From: Stratiolaelaps scimitus
Lineage: Eukaryota > Arthropoda > Arachnida > Mesostigmata > Laelapidae
Direction of reading: 5' to 3'
NCBI GenBank assembly: GCA_019614645.1
Contig: JABWDB010000001.1
Coordinates: 8,167,501 to 8,231,500, forward strand
DNA: 64,000 nt
Shown piece after piece: positions 24,467-36,951 of this stretch. The notes beneath the pieces were generated by a model. It was not told the DNA's origin and made no database searches. It saw nothing but the letters and a program-made list of their open reading frames with translations. Position 1 is the stretch's first letter. Each line of letters begins with the position of its first letter. A program made the position numbers and the translations under genes.

Positions 24467-25327
24467 TTCGTGTAACTTTACAAGCATCCTTTACACCAGT
24501 GGCAGCCTGGCATATTGATGAAGAATGAGAGCTTTTCGAGGAGAAGTGTAATTGCGCCTTAGTGTCTACCACATTGATCTTTCTTCAAACATAGAACTAC
24601 AAGCAGGGCTGTACATACATTCGTCGAATAAATCAAACGAATTCCAATGTCCTACAGGCCCAAGCCACCCGTGTTCGAAACAGGGCAATACCCGCCCAGC
24701 TAACTGTTCTGTATCAACAGTCAAACTCGCCCTTTTCGTGGGGGACTTAGCCCTTTAATCGCCTTTGCCGCGCTTTTGCAGAAATGTCCCACGATTGGAC
24801 CTAGCAAGGATCCCAGATTGACTTCATTGTAGTCTTAACATGAGAACTCGGATTTTACGATACTTACTGGGGCGCCTACACATTTGGGCAACATAAGTAG
24901 ATGTTCCGAAACAAACTTCTTCACGCACTTATCGGTTTCTTAATTTGCTTGGTGGATCGGTTTCTTAAACGCTAAGTCGGTGGATTTTGTAGTCATTTCA
25001 GTATAAAACCCACTTGAATATAGCTCACGTTAAGTGATTTTCACACGATCTTTTGACCGACTAACCACTTCAGACCTTTAGACTTTTCAACTAGTCTAAT
25101 TTCACGTTAAATTGTTTCATCACGCATTCGTCCATTCTCTGCAATCACTGTTTTATGTTTTGCTTGTCCAACCCGCCCAATTTCTTTTCAAACCTAAGCA
25201 CAGTTGTATCAATTGGGAGGAACCTTCTGCATTGCGCCGAGTGACTAGTGACAAATATGAGCCTGCCGCTATTGTTAATTACGCGCGTGTTCGCTCTAGC
25301 TGTGAATACGCTAGTATTAGGTCGATC

Positions 25328-25364
<37 letters not shown>

Positions 25365-28300
25365 ATTAATTAAAGGATTAGTTAGCGACAGGGGTGTATA
25401 TATATGTATAATGGACGTGACACTGCCCACTACGTTTCATTCATCAAATATGTTAGCAGCATAGAACAAATATAGCACATACCTGTTTAACCTAGTATAT
25501 AATTCACTCTCTTGTATGGAAAATTTCCTTGAATATTTGAATCCAATTTGAAAAGTGGAGTTACTCCTAGCAAGATAGGTCAAACATACACATACATATA
25601 TATATGACAGAAAGGCTTGCTTCACGCGGATGGCAAAGCGATAAATTAGTCATCAATTGACACCATCAGGAGCAGCAGTCTTCTGGAAGTTGCCACCACA
25701 AATGATAAGGATGAACTTTGATCCCGTATAATATATATATATTGACGAATAAAAAAAAAGTAAATAAAAGTGTGTAATCGAATCTGTTCACGCAAGATTG
25801 ACGTCACCATTCGCTATCTAGGAATACCCGAAAAGAGTACGAAGTGTCCGGGAGTTATTGCACAATAGCCTCGCTGCTGGCACAAAACGAATAGATGATG
25901 TTCTTGTGTGCAAGTGGCCGCGGCGGCGCGATAATTAGAAAATCCAATTTTCGTGGTAAAATGAGCCAGCCATTGCGGGAATGATGTCGTGCTGGGCAGA
26001 GATCCAACTCACGTATGCGCTGACGCCAGAGTGCGGTGGTGTGCGGTCTCCTCGCGTCGCGACTGCGCCCTTCGAACGGAGGAGGCTATGCTATGCGTCC
26101 GGTGTATAGTCTGTCGAACATAGTGAGCGGGGGTGTAGCTTCGTTAATACCGTCTGGGTTAGAAGTTATCGACGGTAGTGCTCTGACTATTATAATATAT
26201 TAACTGCGCGCCATTACACCTTTCGGTAAAGAACGCAAGCTATTAAGTTGTTAATAAAATATTATACGATTGATGTATTTGCTTATTATTAGTTCAACTG
26301 GCCATTGCTTTACGAAAAATAAATGCGAGGTGGTAGATTTCTGAATGAGACAGAGACCTAGCCGGGACAACCTGTGAGCATTGGTTCAGCTCTTCGTATC
26401 GAGCCATTCGGAGTTGACTTAACGACCGTCCACCGGAAAGGTCGGAACGCCAATACGAGCACCCAGTGCACTCTATTCTTTTACTCTCTCTCTCTCTCCT
26501 TGTATATTGAAATTAATCTGTCGCACGTTCAAGTTAGGCCTCGATAAAAATAGTCATAGACTCTCCCATCTCTACGTAGGGCTGTTTCTCTTCATTTGGA
26601 AAGTTTTCGCTATTCGGACCCGGTTCAGAGACTGCTCTGTTCCATTAACTAGACTGCCGGTGGAGCGACTGGGTATGTGGAAACTTCCGTACGTCTTGGA
26701 GCAAATGACTCTCCCGTTCTCCTGGTCGTCGATTAGTGACATCTTCCCATAACGGTATCAGCTATCATCAACGTGCAACTATTGGTGTTCTCGTGTATCT
26801 AGAATACGCGTTTAGCATGTTGGCTAGTTCTTTCGTTAGAACGGTAGTATTTTAAGGATTTATAACATCCAGTTTTGTTCCAGTCAGACATTTCTCGGAA
26901 TTCTCCCTCGCATGTAAGTCATTACTAAGGAAAGCGTCGGGACTCCACACTCCACTGAAGCCATGGCTCGATTAATCCTGTGATATCAGACGTGTCTTAT
27001 TACCGGTTCATTAATCCATGCTGTGTCCCTAGATATCACCGACGTTGCTGTCTCAGTTATCACGAGGATCAGGTGGTAGCGGTTGAATTTCATATCTTGC
27101 ACATTGATCGATATATTATTATATAGGCAACATCCATAGTACTTATAGGAATCCGTTCTGCAAGGAGGGAACAATATTGCACAAATAGCGAAATTGAAAT
27201 TGGGAAGGGTGTCTGTTTTAGACATGTGTAATGAACGTTTGCATGTAAATAAATAATAGTAGCCTGGTAGGGCGTTCAAACATCGTTTGTTCTTGTAGTC
27301 TTTACAAGATACTGGTACATCGGCATACCAATATGCTTATACATTGTCTGAATATGTCGGGCATCGCTGGAACGGCAAACTAATAAACAGATCCCTTTTG
27401 CCCTCCAACAACAAACGCTTGCAAGGGGTTGGTATGGCATAGTATGGCTTTGAATCAACATACAAGTAGGATGAGAAAGGACGGCGTATCCCACGCTAAA
27501 GCCTCGATTATTAAAGGTGATGCGCCAATACGAAGGGGCTGGAATTACCTGAACATGAACAGGGCATACTGAAAGGGAAATTCTGTTTGTGTATGTATAA
27601 ATTACAGTACATTTTATTGTACACCATTATAGGTGTATAGATAAGTGCCAAGGTCGAATGTACAGATGTGTGATCAGTTAGTGGAAAAGAATCCATATAA
27701 GGCCGGATTATTGTTGTAGATTATGTCTGTTTCGCAGATTGCGAATAGATGAAGAACCCTTTTTGCTTAAATCATCGTAACTATCTCAAACATGCGGTGA
27801 AGTATGGGTTTTGTATGCATCGAAATTTTATTTTACAAGTTGAATAGATGGTTACACTGGAGCTAGAATAGATGGTTACAATGTTACCTCAACGACACAT
27901 GTACTAGATGGCGTTTCTACGCGTATTCGTCCTCCTTCCTCCATCTTCAGTGCTACGCCTTGTTCTCCATAGGACACGTACCATTCAACTGTTCAACTCA
28001 TATGGGTGAGTAAGCTGCCTGGACCGAACGTTCCCCATGTCGACATGCCACTCGAACTGTCATCATATTTAGTAGTACACATCTACCCGAACACGTTTAC
28101 ACGATAAGAAATTCGTCCTCTTTTCGCCTTCTGTTTCCCTCTTGCCATTCCTATGTCTTTCCCCTATATCTCTTGTCTTCCACAAGGACGGGCCTTCCTT
28201 GTCCGTCCTTTACAGGGAACCCTGAGATACCCACACAGACTTCGTCTTTCCGTGTGTCTATCTATGCCGAGCAAGGTTAGCAACTCAACGCCTCTAACGC

Positions 28301-28819
28301 TAACTGCGCCTGACCCATCTTATCTGTTTTGAGCTGTCGGAAGATCTAGCTAACATTAAGACGGCCGTGCGGGGTTGCGCTGCAGGGAAACGCCGTCGCA
28401 ATGGTCGTAGTGGGAAGTGGCCGCTGTCGTGGCTGTTCCCCGAACCTGAGACACAGCTCCTCACGGGCTTCGTTCCATAATACCAGGTTCGTCGACCATT
28501 CGTCCTTCCGTCCGTCGACCTGAATTGAGGAGCGAGATCAGGAGGCTCACTGCGAATAGCACACGATGCTGCCTGCCGAATCTCTCGGGAGATGAAGGAA
28601 TATAAATGGCTTCCATCTTATCCTACTACTAACCTACCTACGAGTCCTGCCCCTGCTGCTGCTATTACTACTACTGCTACTACGACTACTATTACCACTA
28701 GCACTGTCCTGTGTGCATCTGTGTGCTTGACTAGGACGGGACTTCTTGCCTTCTCACTTTCTTGGATACCCTCGTCTGCTCCATTCGTAGGATAGTAGTG
28801 AGTGCACTGAATGACTTAC
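24467..28819. other. Spacer with microsatellites
   Basis: No gene found. It holds the TA tract at 25328-25361, a short CT run near 26487 and, at about 28640-28705, an imperfect CTG/CTA trinucleotide run. A near-tandem GAATAGATGGTTACA repeat lies at 27843-27880. Confidence 0.4.
25328..25361. repeat. (TA)n microsatellite
   Basis: Uninterrupted TA alternation of about 34 bp. Confidence 0.95.
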
Positions 28820-28963
28820 TTTACCCCCCGCCCGTTCGGTCTCTGTCTCGATAACACTCCTAACTGCGTTCCCACCGTCAAAATCCTCCATTTCGTAGCC
28901 TAGAGCTGCCAGCCTTGGGTAAGCTTCTAAGTTTCTCTTCGCCTCCTCAAAAAGTATTCCCAT
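28820..28963 (-). CDS. Candidate internal coding exon, product unknown
   Basis: On the minus strand a tatttcag acceptor-like sequence ends at 28964, and a GTAAGT donor starts at 28819. The 144 bases between are exactly 48 codons, open and in phase 0 at both borders, starting ATG GGA ATA. The peptide begins MGILFEEAKRNLEAYPRL, continues ALGYEMEDFDGGNAV and ends ERAGGK. It is acidic, helix-like and has the codon pattern of real protein. The ATG directly after the acceptor could be a start codon or an ordinary internal Met. No family is recognised and no neighbouring exon was found. A second GTAAGC donor lies 33 bases upstream of the acceptor, too close for a normal intron. Confidence 0.35.
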
Positions 28964-31588
28964 CTGAAATATTTTTTGAGTGTGAGGACCGCTTACCTGA
29001 GCAAGCAAGCAACTATCCAGCAGGGCTAGAAGCTTCTAGAGACTAGGCGGGCCAGCGTAAGTCACTTGTGAGGTGGAAGAAAAACGAAAAACCGAAACTA
29101 AGGACAACGGGAGGACGGGGGCGTGTATCAAGGGAGAGGTGATGTATTTAGCACACAAATGGAGCTTCAAGTCGAAACAACAATCTCGCTGATAACTCAA
29201 AATGCATATGAGATACGGAGCCACATTACATAAGGTGGACAGGCCCGGCAGGAACCGTAACGCACAATAGTTCCATTAATTCGTTCTATTGGCTTAAAGC
29301 ATCTCGTATCGATGGACAGGATTTAATGCGTTTATAATCACATCGATAAAATCGAGATAAACGAAGAAGTGGGTGAAGGACGACCAGTGACGTACCAGTT
29401 CAAAACGAAATTAGTATAGGGACTCTACGTGATACTCTGCTGCTCCGACCAGTTACACAAAATTCAATTGTATGTTGTCAATTCGACGAATTACTACCAT
29501 TACCCTAATGATTCTAGCGTTTGCAGAGCGTGTTCAGCCCATTGGCTTGATTAGGACTGCGTAGATTTCCAGTTGCGCTTGAAGCTGAAAGATAGAGTCG
29601 ATATTTTCGACGCCCTGGGTTAAGGTTTTTGTTGCAACATAGTTTGGCCTTTATAACCCAAATGCGTAGGCAGTTGCCTACTAGAATATATCGGGTATAG
29701 AAAAAATGGCAAATACTATAGCCAATCATCAAAAATTAGACGTTTTCGATGTTGACCATCCGTGGTTGGGCAAATCACGTACCGGCTATGTTGCTTAAGA
29801 TAGGACATAGACTGCGCGTATATTTATAACTTAATTTCAATCGAATTCAAATTCACATTAATTGCAGCAAAGTATTATTATTATTATTAACATATACTGT
29901 AGTAAGGTTTTACAATGCTCTATAAAAATAAATTATTTCGTCTCTTGCTCCGTTCGGGTCACCTCCAATATGGCTGTTATCATGGTGCTATGTACACTAC
30001 CCCGATTCATTATGTAACTAACCCAGCTGTTATATAATATATATTAAGGTCGACCTTAGAGGGTGAGTCAGATATAGGTTGAAGGGATGGACTGGCTCTA
30101 TCAAAACCGCATTCGAAGGTAATTCTGAGGTAAAGAACGTTGTATCATCAAGTGGCGAACCGAAACCACGTGCAAAGGTGTATTGACGTAACGGATAACC
30201 GAAGACATAAATGTCAGCATACAGTAATTCGAAACCACAAGTAAGTTCGACTAAATTCGAAAGTCGCAGGTATTGAAGTGGGCGCATATGTGTTCTATCA
30301 TTGGACTCTTGAGCTATCGGCGATAGCTGTTCATGGAATTCAGACCACCTATCTGTGTATGTAGTGGTGCGACAATTGAAAGCAACCGGGAACAAGACCA
30401 TCGTCATACAATCGGGTCGTAATTCTCAAGCCGAATAGTTAGTAAGTGAATACGCAAGACTTTGGTAGAAATATGTAGGAGGAATCCCGTCCGGAGTGGA
30501 ACTACATTTCGCGGGTATTCCCTTGAGCTAGCTTATAATAATATAATGAGGTCATTAGAGACAACTGGAGATGAACATTCAGAATTATTCACGATGTGAA
30601 TTCTCTCTCCACCCTAAAGCGTAACGACGAACCTGAAAAATATGGGTGCTTGGGTGCAACAACTGTAGGGATATCACCAGAGATTTGAGCATCACCGTCG
30701 AACTTAAGAGGGCACCTATTCCCCGATTATATATTCAATGGTTTACGCAACGAGAGAACGGTAAACGTGACTGTTCAAGCATTCGAAGGCGATAGTGTGC
30801 GTTGCGTAACTTAGACTTAAGGTGCTGGCCCCACTCAATATCAAGCCGCGGAATAACCGAAATATCCAGTAAAGCTTCTCGAGGGATAGCTCTATACCAT
30901 AGACACCATCATTTAGCCAACTTACAGTGGCCGTAATGATGTCTAGACTGTGAAGGACGATATGATTTCGTAGCTTGTCATATTTCCCAGATTTGGTGAG
31001 AAAAAGAAGCGTTAGCTCTCGCAAACATTTAAGGGCATAACAATGTTTACACAAATGGTCAGGAACGTTTAGGCAAGCGTTTAAAGAAGTTTGAGGACTA
31101 CGTTAATCATACCCAAATGATCGTTGCCCCGACCAGCGAAATTGCTCCGTGAGGCTGTTTGGCGATACCCGGAACAGCAGCGGCGGTTCTCGAGAGCAGG
31201 AAACTGCTGTATCCAATCGACCAAACGGACCAAACGGCACAGCCATAACAGAAGCCTTCCAAGCGTTGAATGTGTTCGTCGGATACAATCGTCTTTGATG
31301 AGCCATGCGATGGCCCCTAGACATGCGACGACGAGCAGGTCGGTGGCCGCTTATTTTCCGAAACCCTGTTCGCGAAGACGATGACGCAATGTATGAGCAT
31401 TTATGGTTGATAATGACTATAATGATGATGATGAAGAGTTTAGAAGGGATACATCAAAGCACCGGAAAAATTTACAAGCACCGCGTGTGATTACGCCCGC
31501 TATCTCAATTAATAACGTTATAATTCCAGGTCTCTTGTGCAGGTCATGCATTTAGCTACCGATGCCGATAAATAGATATGCTAGGTCC
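28964..31588. other. Spacer with two unassigned minus-strand frames
   Basis: Minus frames of 125 codons (30030-30407) and 103 codons (30743-31054) contain leucine-rich stretches such as LRELTLLFL but no defined domain, and stops separate them. They may be remnants of one decayed gene. Otherwise the region is AT-rich spacer. Confidence 0.3.
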
Positions 31589-31801
31589 GCTTTTTTTATT
31601 GCGGAGGGTTTCGGTAAAGGCTTGATGCTCATGCATCACAGTAATCAGAAGTGACTTCTAGTGCAGGACTCACAAACCTGCTAAATTCCGTCTTCCCCCC
31701 CTTCCCCCAGGGCTCGGCATGTCTTTGAACACTACTTCGAAGCCGTGAGAGGAGAGTCATATTTCTTTACTCTCTTCCCGCCATCGTGTCCGATGACGTT
31801 A

Positions 31802-32463
31802 CTACTCAATGTTCGCCTTCGTGGATGCGCCGAGAGTCTCCGAAGAGCGTGGTTGCTCCCCCCCTGCTAACCCTCCCATCGGGGCCTCCCTCTTCCCTTT
31901 AGTTCCCCCCTCTCGGGGAGGCTCTTCCTCTCGGTCGGCTAGTTGTAGCCTCCGCTGGTCTTCTTTGCTGACCGTCCCCGCCATAATGGCGTCTGCCATC
32001 GGGTTCTGTTACTCCACGCCCAGTCGGACGTCATCATATTGTCGACGACCTCTCGAACGAAGGTTGGATGTGGGTGCCCTTTCGGGCCAGTTCCTCTTTC
32101 TTCTGAGAGAGCGCCACATCGCAGCACGGTATGTTCCACGTCGTCCGCCGCCCCCTCGTCGCACAAGACACACCTATCAGATTTAGATTTCCCAATCTTT
32201 ACCATATAGGTCTGGAACTGGCCATGGCCCGTGAGGACCTGGGTTGACCCGTACGTCACCTCACCGCTACTGTTCAGCCATACCTTGAGATCCGGGATAA
32301 GTTGCTTGGTCCAGGCTCCCATGATAGGCCCCGAAGGTCCGTCCTGACGCGACCACTCCTCCTGCCACGTGTTGATGGTGGCGCTTCTTGCGGCGGTCAG
32401 ATTCCCTCTGTCTTCGAGGAATCGTAGACTCCTTTCTCCGGCCAGGAGGTCCCACGGCAGCAT
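31802..32463 (-). pseudogene. R1-like ORF2 C-terminal region
   Basis: Minus-strand reading gives TINTWQEEWSRQ, then LTGHGQFQTYM, then a zinc-knuckle-like CVLCDEG...VEHTVLRC with spacing C-x2-C-x9-H-x4-C, then in a shifted frame MADAIMAGTVSKEDQRR to the stop at 31802. LTGHG followed by this CCHC group is characteristic of R1 and Jockey elements downstream of the polymerase. At least one frameshift lies near 32000. Confidence 0.75.
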
Positions 32464-32706
32464 TTTCGCCAGTACCGGTCGACACAGTATCAGGGTACGC
32501 CCGGCTTACCCTGATAGCCCGTGTCCGTTGAGCCGACCTTAGGTGTCTGCGATTATTTGGTGACCGCATGGCCATGTCTCCCATACACCGGTGAACGCTA
32601 CCCCGAGATACCTGACCTCCTTCTTCACCTGGACTGGGTAACCAGGAATGAGGAGCCGGATGGGCGCGATCCTCTTGTGGCCTGTTAGGAACAGGGCTTC
32701 GTTCTT

Positions 32707-33625
32707 TTAAGGGGCAATTTGCAGATGATTGCGAGGCATCCACTCATGTACCTCCTCCAAGGCCTCGTTAGCCCTGTCCTGTAGCGCGCTCTGTGCTCGG
32801 GCTGTTACCAGTAGAGTAAGATCATCGGCGTAAGCCAGTGTCTCCACTCCCGCTGGCAGGTCCCCGAGTTCTAGCACGCTATCATAGGCCAGGTGCCAGA
32901 GAACAGGGTCCAGAATGGATCCCTGTGGAACCCCTGCCGTGACCTCGTAGGTGTGTCCTCCAGCTAACAGTGATCTGTCTTGTAAGTATGAAGAGATCAT
33001 CCGGCGCAGGTACGCAGAAACGTTCTTCCGGCGCAACGCTTCTATTATTACAACTCAGTTTGCGGAGTTGAAAGCGGAGTTGAAAGACATACAGCAGGAT
33101 GAGGAGGCCGAAGGGCTTGGTCTTGGGGGTCTTCGTCGTTTCCTCTCCCGCCCGTTGCAAGACTTTCTTCAGAACCCCGAAGGTGGACCTGCCCTTCCGG
33201 AAACTGCACTGAGAGTCTGAGGGGGCGTTCTTCTACTCTATTTCTTCGTTTAGTTTGGCGACTAAGACGTTTTCGAAGACTTTACCCACTGTGTCAAGTA
33301 GACGTATGGGACGATCAGCGGACGAACCTGGAACACCCCGGTTTTAGGAATAAGCACCAGGGACGTCCGCTTCCATATCGTCGGCAAACGGCCCTTCTTT
33401 AGCAGATTGTTGACTAGAGTCTTGACAACTCCCAGCCACCGCCTTATCAGAAACTTTACAGCCCCCGGGGGTACGCCGTCTGGTCCCGGTTCTTTCCTGG
33501 ATGCCAGCCTCGAGGGAGCTCTCAACCTCCCCCTCAGTCACCTCCGGGACTTCCTCTGGGCTCACGTCGAAAGTCCCATCCCCCCGCCATTCGTGCTTCG
33601 GGACCAGGATCTCCGTTTTAGCCAC
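32707..33625 (-). pseudogene. R1-like reverse transcriptase domain
   Basis: Motifs appear in order on the minus strand but in changing frames: KEPGPDGVPPGAVKFLI (about 33490), WKRTSLVLIPKTG (about 33380), a RKGRST-type fingers motif (about 33190), a degraded motif A near 33090, AGVPQGSILDPVLW (about 32935) and the catalytic AYADDLTLLVTA (about 32835). The YADD active site survives, but frameshifts near 33350, 33230 and 33040 prevent a continuous product. Confidence 0.8.
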
Positions 33626-33933
33626 GAGGTCCGGCGATAGCTGAGATGAGGGGCTGTGCAGCCTCTGCCTGGCTATCCGGTACGGCAGGCGCCATACGTC
33701 GGCCTCGACAGCATCGACGAGTTCTGTCCATTTACAGGCAGAGTTTTTGGCGTTCCCGTCTTGCAGCTTTGCAACGTTCCAGCGAGGCTTCCAACTGCTC
33801 TCTTCCGAGCCCCCTGCGCCTCTCCTCCTCTACAGCCAGGAACGTGTCCTCGTGAGGGCCCGTCTGAATCGAACGCGCCTCTGCTGTCTCCTTTGTCCAC
33901 CAGCACTTAGGCCTTCTGTTGAGGAGGCTCCGG

Positions 33934-34017
33934 GGTAAAGGTAAAGGTAAAGGTAAAGGTTTATTGGTTTATTGAAGGAGCTGCAATTTTACAATGCTTA
34001 AGCTCTCTTTTTTATGT
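33934..34017 (-). mobile_element. 84-bp mini-insert B with (TTTACC)n tail
   Basis: On the minus strand it starts ACATAAAAAAGAG, contains CTTAAGCATTGTA and CAATAAACC, and ends in four TTTACC units. It breaks the R1 fossil between PLCD and RSLLNRRPKCWW, two parts that are adjacent in related elements. A shorter relative with the same 5' start is at 34310-34373. Confidence 0.65.
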
Positions 34018-34817
34018 CACACAAGGGAACTTCCCCTTTAGGGTCGGCCTTTGTACAAGCGGTAGTGAGGATTTGCGAGAGTATAGCCTCCGTGACCTCG
34101 TCTGCAGGTAGATCCCAGCAGCCCGCGTCCATCTCCTCTGCCAACGTGCCAAGGTTGAGGCGGCTCATCCGCCAACGTCGACCCGGGTTAGGAGGCGAAG
34201 AGAGCCGAGAAATGGCCACCTGGAACGTAACGTACCTGTGGTCGCTCATCGCCTCTGCCTCACAGACCTTCCAGACCGTCACCACGTCGACGGCGGATTC
34301 CCCGACCATGGTAAGGTAAAGGTTTATTGATTTATTAAAGGAACTGCATACAATGCTTAAGTTCTTTTTATGTGGTGAGGTCAAGGAAGGACTCCTGGTC
34401 CCTTCTGTCGAAGGTTGGAAACCTACCGTCGTTAAGGAGTATCAGGCTGAATTTCGCCATCCAGTTCAGTAGCGGGGACCCCCGGGCATCCTGTGATAGC
34501 TGCCCCACGCTCCACTAGCTGAAGTCACCTGTAATGAAAGTATTTTTGCCCCGGTGCGGCGCTAAACTACTCGCCACGTCCTCCAGAAATCTGAGGAAGC
34601 CCTCCAGAGGAGCGTTCGGTGAAAAGTAACAAGCTATTTCTACCCAGGTATATCCCGGACCGGCACCGTGCCCCCTGCTCGGCAGGCGTGGGCCCATGCC
34701 GGTCCACCACGTTACCGATGGGTCACAGGTCCAGCAGTTTCGACCGTCACGGCGGCGCGCTATCCACTCGTTGGCTTCCGTGAGCAGGCAGAGCCCAATG
34801 GACTGCTCTGTCACGAA
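34018..34817 (-). pseudogene. R1-like AP endonuclease domain, interrupted
   Basis: The minus strand reads WVEIACYFSPNAPLEGFL, then TGDFS (usually GDFN), then LNDGRFPTF, then after insert A continues AVDVVTVWKV and MSDHRYVTF. YFSPN, GDFN and SDHRY are standard landmarks of R1-clade AP endonucleases. The asparagine of GDFN is replaced by serine followed by a stop. The N-terminal third of the domain is missing. Confidence 0.75.
34310..34373 (-). mobile_element. 61-64-bp mini-insert A with TTTACC tail
   Basis: On the minus strand it starts ACATAAAAAGAAC, then CTTAAGCATTGTA, then AATAAATCAATAAACC and one TTTACC. TGGT on both sides (34309-34312 and 34373-34376) may be a short target duplication. 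Removing it rejoins the endonuclease frame (DLT to MVG), which shows that it is an insertion into the R1 element. Confidence 0.65.
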
Positions 34818-34840
34818 CTAATCCAATGCTAAATCCCCTG

Positions 34841-36615
34841 GGACTGTCCAACTTAACCGACTCTTATAGAACAATTTGTATGCATACTATGCGCCTTGGT
34901 GCACCGATGATTTATTCTCACAAGTGCCTTTCTTGTACATCTCTCTGTGGCGAGCAATAAGTCGAAGTTTGACATTGAAAACATCTGTTTGGGATTCACT
35001 CATCTTTGTTTATTGATCTTCTATTGATCTCGAATACAAAGTGCTGATATTTCCTTTTGGCGGCGGGCTAGGCACGGTGTTGGTTGTCAGTGCAACCAGG
35101 CGTGCAACCGTTTTGTCAGTGCAAACGTTTTGTCAAATATGCTTCTAAACAATCACTTGCTAGAGTCTGCGATTACCTCAACCTCTGCAAATTGACTTGT
35201 ATGAAGTAATTAATAGAGTGGATGGAATCTAACTTACAACCAGCCATCCAAACTACAGCGTTACCACTTTTGTTGGCTATGTCAGCACCTTGTAGTGAGC
35301 TATTATGTATTGAATAGGTGAATTACCAACAGCTATATCAGATAGGAACCCTCAACAATGAGAATAACAATCTTCGCCGCACATACAGGAGTGGTTGAGA
35401 ACTAAAGCGCACCAGTGGCCCAACATCATTAACAGGCGGGAAGAAATTTTCATGGAAGCGGGCTACCATATGTACGATAAATAACAACCTGAGCACACCG
35501 AGACTAGGCCGACTAATATAAGAATATTATATAAATTGAATTATATGATCACTGTACAACAATTGATTAATACATTTGTTTTCCCCATATGGTTATTTAA
35601 ATACACTGGATAGTTATTTTAGCCTCTGCAGACGCTGTATGAACATGATAGAGGATTCCAATTGAACCTAGCATAAAAGGTTGAAGAAAGACCGCTTATC
35701 CGTTATTAGCAAAATGCGCAATGCTATCTGGTTGTAGTGTTTATTATAGCTGATAAGTATTAAAGCTTATATGACTAACACCACACTTTCCAATATATTG
35801 TTTCCTTGCCACTCTTCCCAGTTATCAAATCACAGCGTTTAGCTATAACGACTTATTGTAATTATCTTTTTTTTAATAAGTAAACCTCTCATATTGTAAG
35901 TATGACGTCTCGCGAGATTTGAGCTATAGAGGAAGCATATGATAATAACATCAACCCCAGCCATGAGTACGCTGTGCCTCCAAATAATATCGCAGACTCT
36001 GCGGCTGCTAGGTGATGGAGAGAGTCTACAAGAGCAACCAAGCAAAGTAAATCGATTAATCAAACGATAGAGCTATATTACAGAAGGCACCTTGTGACAT
36101 TATACCATTGGAGCAACTTACTTAGCTTATAGTCACGGGTATCTATCCAAAACAGTACGAAGTAAGTAGGGAAAATGAATTAGCCGATCGGCTGAATAAT
36201 TCGTCGTCGTTGTCCAGTAAGATATAGCTTCCTGAGTAGTAAGTCCTCCCAATACTTTATATATCACTACATAGCCAAGAAGACTATCAGTGGCTCTATA
36301 TATTATATCTTGACCCTCACAGAATCACCCAAAGCTATTTGATCGCCTTCACGCATATATCGTTGGGTATCGATGGGCGATAAGATCTTCCAAGTGCTCC
36401 AAGAGATGAACCGGAGTTCTCAAAATAATTTCTAAGCAACGGTATGCATCATTATGTACTAACTGTACGGTAAATAAATCCACGTGAATAGTGGCTCAAT
36501 AGAGGGTGAATCCCTGCCGCTTGTATAGGAATACAGGGCGTAGGCTGTCGAAGAAAGACCCTTCTAATGCTGACAAAAAGTTACGAGTGAATCTAAGAGC
36601 GCCACTGCGTCTCCT
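34841..36615. other. AT-rich spacer, no gene seen
   Basis: Only short frames and no recognised repeat. The right end borders the gypsy fragment. Confidence 0.45.
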
Positions 36616-36951
36616 TTGCGGGAAAAAGCTCCACTCACAAAAATCGAGGATCACGGGTTCTACGAAACTCTTCTCGTGCAATTTCCGCAAGTACTCGTCC
36701 GCTGTTACCCCTCGCTCGGACGTTGTGAGACTCGCGATAGGAGAACTGTGCGGGCTGTAGCGAAATTCCAGCCTTATATTTATGGACGACATTTGAAGGC
36801 GATTCGAGACGTTATTGCTTAGGGGTATCAAAGAGCTAGAGCAAACCTCTGTCTAAAGCTGACTCGACCGGAACTCGCTTCACAGGAGGACGGCTTTGAT
36901 ATCCTCCTTTGGATGGGTATTTCTAAAAGCAACGTTGACGCCTTATTGTAA
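36616..36951 (+). pseudogene. Ty3/gypsy-like RT/RNase H fragment
   Basis: A single plus-strand frame with one internal stop (36820-36822) reads VAKFQPYIYGRHLKAIRD, then LTRPELASQEDGFDI, then GISKSNVDALL to a stop at 36949. Ty3/gypsy RNase H domains have KFRPYLYGRxFxVxTDH, then RLxRWxLxLQEYDFDI, then GKxNxxADALS, in this order and spacing. The catalytic DH after ITD is lost. No protease, integrase or LTR was found next to it; a CxxC...H-like stretch near 37170-37230 is too weak to count. Confidence 0.6.

Larger units (their letters stand above)
31589..34840 (-). mobile_element. R1-type LINE, 5'-truncated and decayed
   Basis: Read on the minus strand, the recognisable order is endonuclease, linker with a WWTKE motif, reverse transcriptase and C-terminal CCHC region, followed by a stop at 31802-31804 and about 200 bases of 3' UTR ending near an AATAAAAAAA run (31589-31598). 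This matches ORF2 of R1-clade retrotransposons. Several frameshifts, stops and two foreign inserts make it a pseudogene. The 5' edge is placed where similarity fades. No 28S rDNA surrounds it, so it is not at the usual R1 target. Confidence 0.8.

Noticed and set aside
28964..28996. 33-base intron between a GTAAGC donor and the exon at 28820-28963
   Set aside because: Shorter than introns known to be spliced efficiently; the upstream donor is probably unrelated.
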